Positions 6,701 through 8,385 of a stretch of DNA of 8,385 nt are shown piece by piece. The notes under the pieces were generated by a model that saw only the letters and a list, made by a program, of their open reading frames with translations, was not told the origin of the DNA and did not search any database. The DNA comes from Gammaproteobacteria bacterium (GTDB lineage Bacteria; Pseudomonadota; Gammaproteobacteria; DSM-16500). Location of the stretch: positions 1 through 8,385 of the forward strand of contig JAJONP010000082.1 of the NCBI GenBank assembly GCA_021323555.1, read 5' to 3'. Every line of letters starts with the position of its first letter. Position 1 is the stretch's first letter. Position numbers and translations under genes: made by a program.

Positions 6701-7948
6701 AAAAATGAAATAACTAACCCAGAGTTAACGGCATTGATTAACGGTTATCAAGCCCAAGACGAGGGTAACATTTTCGCCTGGATCATTAAACTTACCTTTC
6801 AACAGGAATTCTTTGCTAAAGATATTTTAATGCAATGGTTGAAGAACGAGAAACTTAAGCAACAAGTTTTACCTATTCTTTACCAACTTGCTAGAGGGAA
6901 TGAGGCTAGCCAAAAAAAAATTGCTGTCAGTGACATAGCTGATTTATTCGATGCTCCTCTTTTGCATGACTTTATCAATTATCACTTAACGCATACTGAT
7001 CCCGATAAGCCTGACTTCGAATTTATTAAAGATTATATTTTTGCCTCTCTGCAATCGGGAGAGTTGACTTATTCTAAGCTAAGCAACACATTCAATATTA
7101 ATATTCAACTACTTGTCTTAAAAGAATTCTTCAAAAAAATAGAAGATTTAACGCTTGACAAAATCAGACAAATATTTATTAATGAAGATGATTTCTTGCC
7201 TATTATCAAAGGAATAATAAAATCCTTATATCAGTTACAACCCTCAGCTGTAACTACGCTCAATATTCTAGATGGTTACCTAAAAACTGCCGAGGATCTC
7301 ACGGAGCATTCTACTTTATTTAGCTTAAATCCAAATCTATTCCACTTGTTTCCTTTATTGGATCAGGGCATCTTATCCCTAGAAAAACTCAATCAATTAA
7401 AATTCGATTCATTAGAGCACCAAATTTATAAAGCAATTCTGCAAGAAGCAGATTGGATACCAGTTGAGCCTGTTATATCAAAACTAAAAGAAACCCATCG
7501 TTTTTTTTCAAGCAAGTATTTTACATTTATACAAGAAGAGGTATTGAAACCGTTTCAAGATGAAGTAGTTCGTTTAAATAAAGAAGGTAGCAAAAAAAGC
7601 CAGGCGATGGACCAGGCTAAAAATAACATTATTGATCTAATCATCAATACCTGTAAGGATAAGGAACTTAGAGGCGATGTAAATAATATCATACGAACAC
7701 TTCATAATAGTTTAAATCACGAAATGGAAAAAATTGTGCGCGAGCCTGAGATTAATGCACATCGTACGTATGTAAAAGCATTTTTTAAAGGATTGCTCGG
7801 TGTATTACTGGCTGCCCCTTTATTTCTTATACCGCTTGCTTCTGAAAGATTCCAATGTACGTTTTTTTATGCCACAAGCAAAGTAGCTGCTAGAAAAATC
7901 AAGGCCTCTGTGAAGCAACATACTCCTGACTTCGAAATGAATTTGTGA
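3758..7948 (+). CDS. giant J-domain protein with helical body and C-terminal membrane segment, putative effector
   Basis: The protein has 1396 residues. Residues 3-70 form a J-domain: YVTLGL helix I, IRKAYHKAALKV helix II, the invariant HPD at 39-41, then FIKVDEAYKVLENPTNRERHN. The loop between helices I and II is longer than usual (about 11-24). No Gly/Phe region, zinc-finger domain or DnaJ substrate domain follows, so it is a class C J-protein. The J-domain family stimulates Hsp70 ATPase activity. An acidic linker (92-112) leads into about 1200 residues that read as continuous amphipathic helices, probably an alpha-solenoid, with a loosely repeated motif at 149-164, 226-241 and 482-499. Residues about 1341-1361 are strongly hydrophobic and followed by a basic tail, like a membrane anchor. 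I see no N-terminal signal peptide. The ATG follows a weak AGAAG site. I do not recognise the body. Size, architecture and the deoB-end duplication around it suggest an acquired host-interaction gene, which is inference. Confidence 0.8.
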   Translation: MKNHYVTLGLNATGLRDTGEPYSTKDIRKAYHKAALKVHPDRSKTSALLFIKVDEAYKVLENPTNRERHNKELQQNPQTYIHSEHLFVFMNEEKEEEVKAESMVSCEGDEDIGTTLVLHSPSGIDLSQLLVNAECSSEKILGLARENFDFAKAILSNMGIFSLLRDSQQFELLFLIFNALLSNQQLHLMEEIWSKPSVKFMLDALRSKQCHDYQEALNVACYSNKEIAKEFLKFYPDLFKNLNKENLVSLSQVFYDAVPILITMYAKTLSTFELAFIIATYKENTEQVLSWYQQYSSLKQFEKLSLYLTLTNQINKGSLSDFTNVSTEDIRTLGTDAFSLIELLPDKITYLPNSFFVFNRLIDTETCESFRQKYNDRDQEIMRQHIMRFFNLYEAINKINEAKENGRIEPVIIPFKNLPIVDLLLKTLSFEEFKLFLKVFYFKYSEKKDDEEECINFVLNHILSPDENDMPFFLELLVKDFDITREFLKRNPQVLIKLLENKKYLTHIESHESLQKNLAAVLTSVSNIEINNLPGSLQQYYNPFNEFSQYVRSKQVVVFEKYSELVKVTEFFPQLVCINTDDVRIKHDILKKAAAHCMNYKSWEFNIQYAFDNWMQEIFITGSQQQVQELLTLYQKNSNIIFKILDKSTPYAILSLLMQCAQKPPYLVNQYFTGAALSTLQARLGTTEFATNLFRDAFRVISWNDYYPYVFPYEEALEKLESNAPTTDVDEILQETWFAFERAKLQVKYPSSPLSSLPGYFAFKQLPFVTQRLTAYQDLGRILAELENSEAGSSTDEILEKLIALLQMSGVDWTTLIVTQKSLKKHPFLFSALLTLINGSPNFELNTELRATIAKQNYVVDDIQCLAMRFSMIATYYIEKYHDTIPGNILSDLVKIHGEKILSVIKQYQLSFKLINGAKLNSVFSRIQGGIQKLENQVVSEHQIINGLIQKFLALADPIAPQSISRETVHEFYIELQTTIQKNEITNPELTALINGYQAQDEGNIFAWIIKLTFQQEFFAKDILMQWLKNEKLKQQVLPILYQLARGNEASQKKIAVSDIADLFDAPLLHDFINYHLTHTDPDKPDFEFIKDYIFASLQSGELTYSKLSNTFNINIQLLVLKEFFKKIEDLTLDKIRQIFINEDDFLPIIKGIIKSLYQLQPSAVTTLNILDGYLKTAEDLTEHSTLFSLNPNLFHLFPLLDQGILSLEKLNQLKFDSLEHQIYKAILQEADWIPVEPVISKLKETHRFFSSKYFTFIQEEVLKPFQDEVVRLNKEGSKKSQAMDQAKNNIIDLIINTCKDKELRGDVNNIIRTLHNSLNHEMEKIVREPEINAHRTYVKAFFKGLLGVLLAAPLFLIPLASERFQCTFFYATSKVAARKIKASVKQHTPDFEMNL

Positions 7949-7966
7949 TCAACAATGATTTCTTAA

Positions 7967-7997
7967 CTCTAAAATAGTTTAATAATAAGTTTTAGGG
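7967..7997 (+). terminator. weak stem-loop after the J-domain gene
   Basis: CTCTAAAA (7967-7974) can pair with TTTTAGGG (7990-7997), including one G-U pair, around a 15-base loop, starting 18 bases after the stop codon. No U-run follows, so intrinsic termination is doubtful. The stem's right arm overlaps the start of the displaced deoB end. Confidence 0.2.
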
Positions 7998-8034
7998 GAT
8001 TCACCCTTTGAAATATGGAACAAGTTTTTTGTAA
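7996..8034 (+). pseudogene. displaced, diverged 3' end of deoB
   Basis: Read in frame, these 39 bp encode [12 protein letters not shown] and a TAA stop. Intact deoB ends [15 protein letters not shown] at 3631-3669. The two stretches match at 35 of 39 bases. Three of the four differences are synonymous (GGA/GGG, CCA/CCT, CTG/TTG) and one changes Gln to His, so this was once a translated DeoB end from a related allele. The last 27 bp (8008-8034) match at 26 positions. Similarity stops exactly at the stop codon. Just upstream a TAG (7993-7995) replaces the reading frame, with only patchy resemblance to deoB left. The pair of copies brackets the J-domain gene. Confidence 0.85.
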
Positions 8035-8079
8035 CTCAATGTTTTTAAAACGCTCCGAAAGAAATGGAGGGTGGAGTAA

Positions 8080-8117
8080 TGGAGAAGTAAATCATAAAAT
8101 GTCTGTTTACTTCTCCA
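8080..8117. repeat. perfect 12-bp inverted repeat (stem-loop)
   Basis: TGGAGAAGTAAA (8080-8091) and TTTACTTCTCCA (8106-8117) are perfect reverse complements around a 14-base loop. It lies downstream of the displaced deoB end and could be a transcription stop or a regulatory hairpin. The bases after it (GAATGAATCGTTTT) contain no immediate U-run, which argues against a classical intrinsic terminator. TGGAG is repeated at 8065, 8072 and 8080. Confidence 0.6.
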
Positions 8118-8127
8118 GAATGAATCG

Positions 8128-8170
8128 TTTTACTGGAGCAGTAAAAATACATTTTTTCTTTTTCTGCTCC
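8128..8170. repeat. two overlapping, mutually exclusive hairpins upstream of the ATPase fragment
   Basis: Hairpin A is TTTTACTG-gag-CAGTAAAA (8128-8146), eight perfect base pairs with a 3-base loop. Hairpin B pairs GGAGCAG (8135-8141) with CTGCTCC (8164-8170), extended by an A5/T5 pairing with one bulged base. The two share 8135-8146 and cannot form together. They end 17 bases before the ATPase start codon, so they would lie in its leader, and B would bring structure close to the start. Confidence 0.45.
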
Positions 8171-8187
8171 TAATGATTGAGATCCAT

Positions 8188-8289
8188 ATGTCAGAATTTA
8201 TTGGTAAAACACATGAATTAGAAACGTTGCGGCGATTTGTCAAAAAGAAAACCGCATCGCTTATCGTAGTAAAAGGACGAAGAAGAAAG
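8188..8289 (+). pseudogene. 5' fragment of an AAA-type ATPase, interrupted at the P-loop
   Basis: The ATG at 8188 begins MSEFIGKTHELETLRRFVKK, continuing through KTASLIVVKGRRR. This is the typical N-terminus of AAA-type ATPases of the ATPase_2/archaeal ATPase group, where a leading 'FIGR..EL..L' segment precedes a strand ending in the Walker A P-loop (KGRRRxGKS). Here the reading frame leaves the family at the P-loop and meets a TGA at 8302-8304. Walker A Gly-Lys-Ser, Walker B and everything after are missing, so no ATPase can be made from this copy. The break coincides with what looks like an insertion-sequence end starting at 8290; the rest of the gene may lie beyond it. An in-frame ATG at 8173 is possible but has no ribosome binding site. 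Family members often act with partner or DNA-modifying proteins; none is visible here. Confidence 0.6.
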
Positions 8290-8385
8290 TGTCAAAGTCA
8301 ATGAAAATTCCATAGCTAAGGACAAAGAAAATTCCATAGCAACAGACAAAAAATTTTTATTTATTCTCCTTCTTGTTTTGAATAT
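8290..8385 (+). mobile_element. probable insertion sequence terminus (possibly IS21-like), cut by the window edge
   Basis: The stretch begins TGTCAAAGTCAATGAAAATT exactly where the ATPase fragment loses its family pattern. It carries repeated terminal blocks: GAAAATTCCATAGC at 8303-8316 and 8327-8340, exactly 24 bp apart, and a shorter GACAAA echo at 8345-8350. IS21-family elements start with TG and have several short repeats of this GAAAATTCC kind at their ends, used as transposase binding sites. No transposase frame begins before the window ends, so family and completeness are unproven. Confidence 0.5.
8303..8340 (+). repeat. 14-bp direct repeat, 24-bp period
   Basis: GAAAATTCCATAGC occurs twice, perfectly, at 8303-8316 and 8327-8340. 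Flanking bases are partly repeated too (GTCAAT/GACAAA before each). This arrangement suggests transposase binding sites at an element end. Two units are too few, and the gap too short, for a CRISPR array. Confidence 0.7.

Noticed and set aside
8080..8117. Intrinsic terminator
   Set aside because: The stem is perfect but AT-rich in its inner half, has a 14-base loop, and no U-run follows immediately on either strand, so I list it only as an inverted repeat.
8284..8313. Shifted frame reading KVSKSMKIP, resembling a degenerate Walker A in the ATPase fragment
   Set aside because: It needs a frameshift, lacks the P-loop glycine, reaches a stop after four more codons, and coincides with the 24-bp repeats, so an element end explains it better.
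8303..8350. Possible CRISPR array
   Set aside because: There are only two perfect 14-bp repeats with a 10-bp gap, far below CRISPR repeat and spacer lengths.
1..8385. tRNA or rRNA genes as an integration site
   Set aside because: I found no cloverleaf-like sequence or rRNA segment in the window; the duplicated end belongs to deoB, a protein gene.

Overview
The window is AT-rich bacterial DNA. Its two housekeeping proteins look gammaproteobacterial: they resemble E. coli XapA-type purine nucleoside phosphorylase and DeoB. The housekeeping pair sits between two large accessory genes with eukaryote-like domains, a U-box/SP-RING-like protein and a giant J-domain protein. Eukaryote-like genes of this kind, together with scraps of palindromic intergenic repeats, are typical of host-associated gammaproteobacteria such as Legionellales relatives (Legionella, Coxiella, Berkiella-like lineages). 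That placement is an inference from gene content; no rRNA or other phylogenetic marker is present.

Layout, left to right. Positions 1-231 are non-coding and carry degenerate palindromic repeat fragments. A minus-strand gene (232-1224) encodes a 330-residue protein with an N-terminal hydrophobic region and a U-box/SP-RING-like module. A divergent intergenic region of about 390 bp follows, with operator-like palindromes on the left and, on the right, a perfect 10-bp inverted repeat overlapping a TATAAT box. A two-gene nucleoside salvage operon (1617-3669) comes next: a class II purine nucleoside phosphorylase releases (deoxy)ribose-1-phosphate, and phosphopentomutase DeoB converts it to the 5-phosphate. 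The two genes overlap by 11 bp. After deoB there is a good promoter (TTGACA, 17 bp, TATGCT) and then a 1396-residue protein (3758-7948) with an N-terminal J-domain, a long helical body and a C-terminal membrane-type segment.

The clearest evolutionary clue is at 7996-8034. These 39 bp still encode the last 12 residues and stop codon of DeoB ([12 protein letters not shown]), and they differ from the intact deoB end at only four bases, three of them synonymous. The giant J-domain gene is therefore bracketed by an intact deoB 3' end and a displaced, diverged one. This indicates that the segment was inserted or recombined at the end of deoB.

The right end (8035-8385) holds a cluster of hairpins, the first 34 codons of an AAA-type ATPase that stops at its P-loop, and what looks like the terminus of an insertion sequence with 24-bp-spaced repeats, possibly IS21-like. 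The transposase would lie outside the window. Overall, a stable core salvage operon sits beside a locus that has gained effector-like genes and is eroding at its edge.
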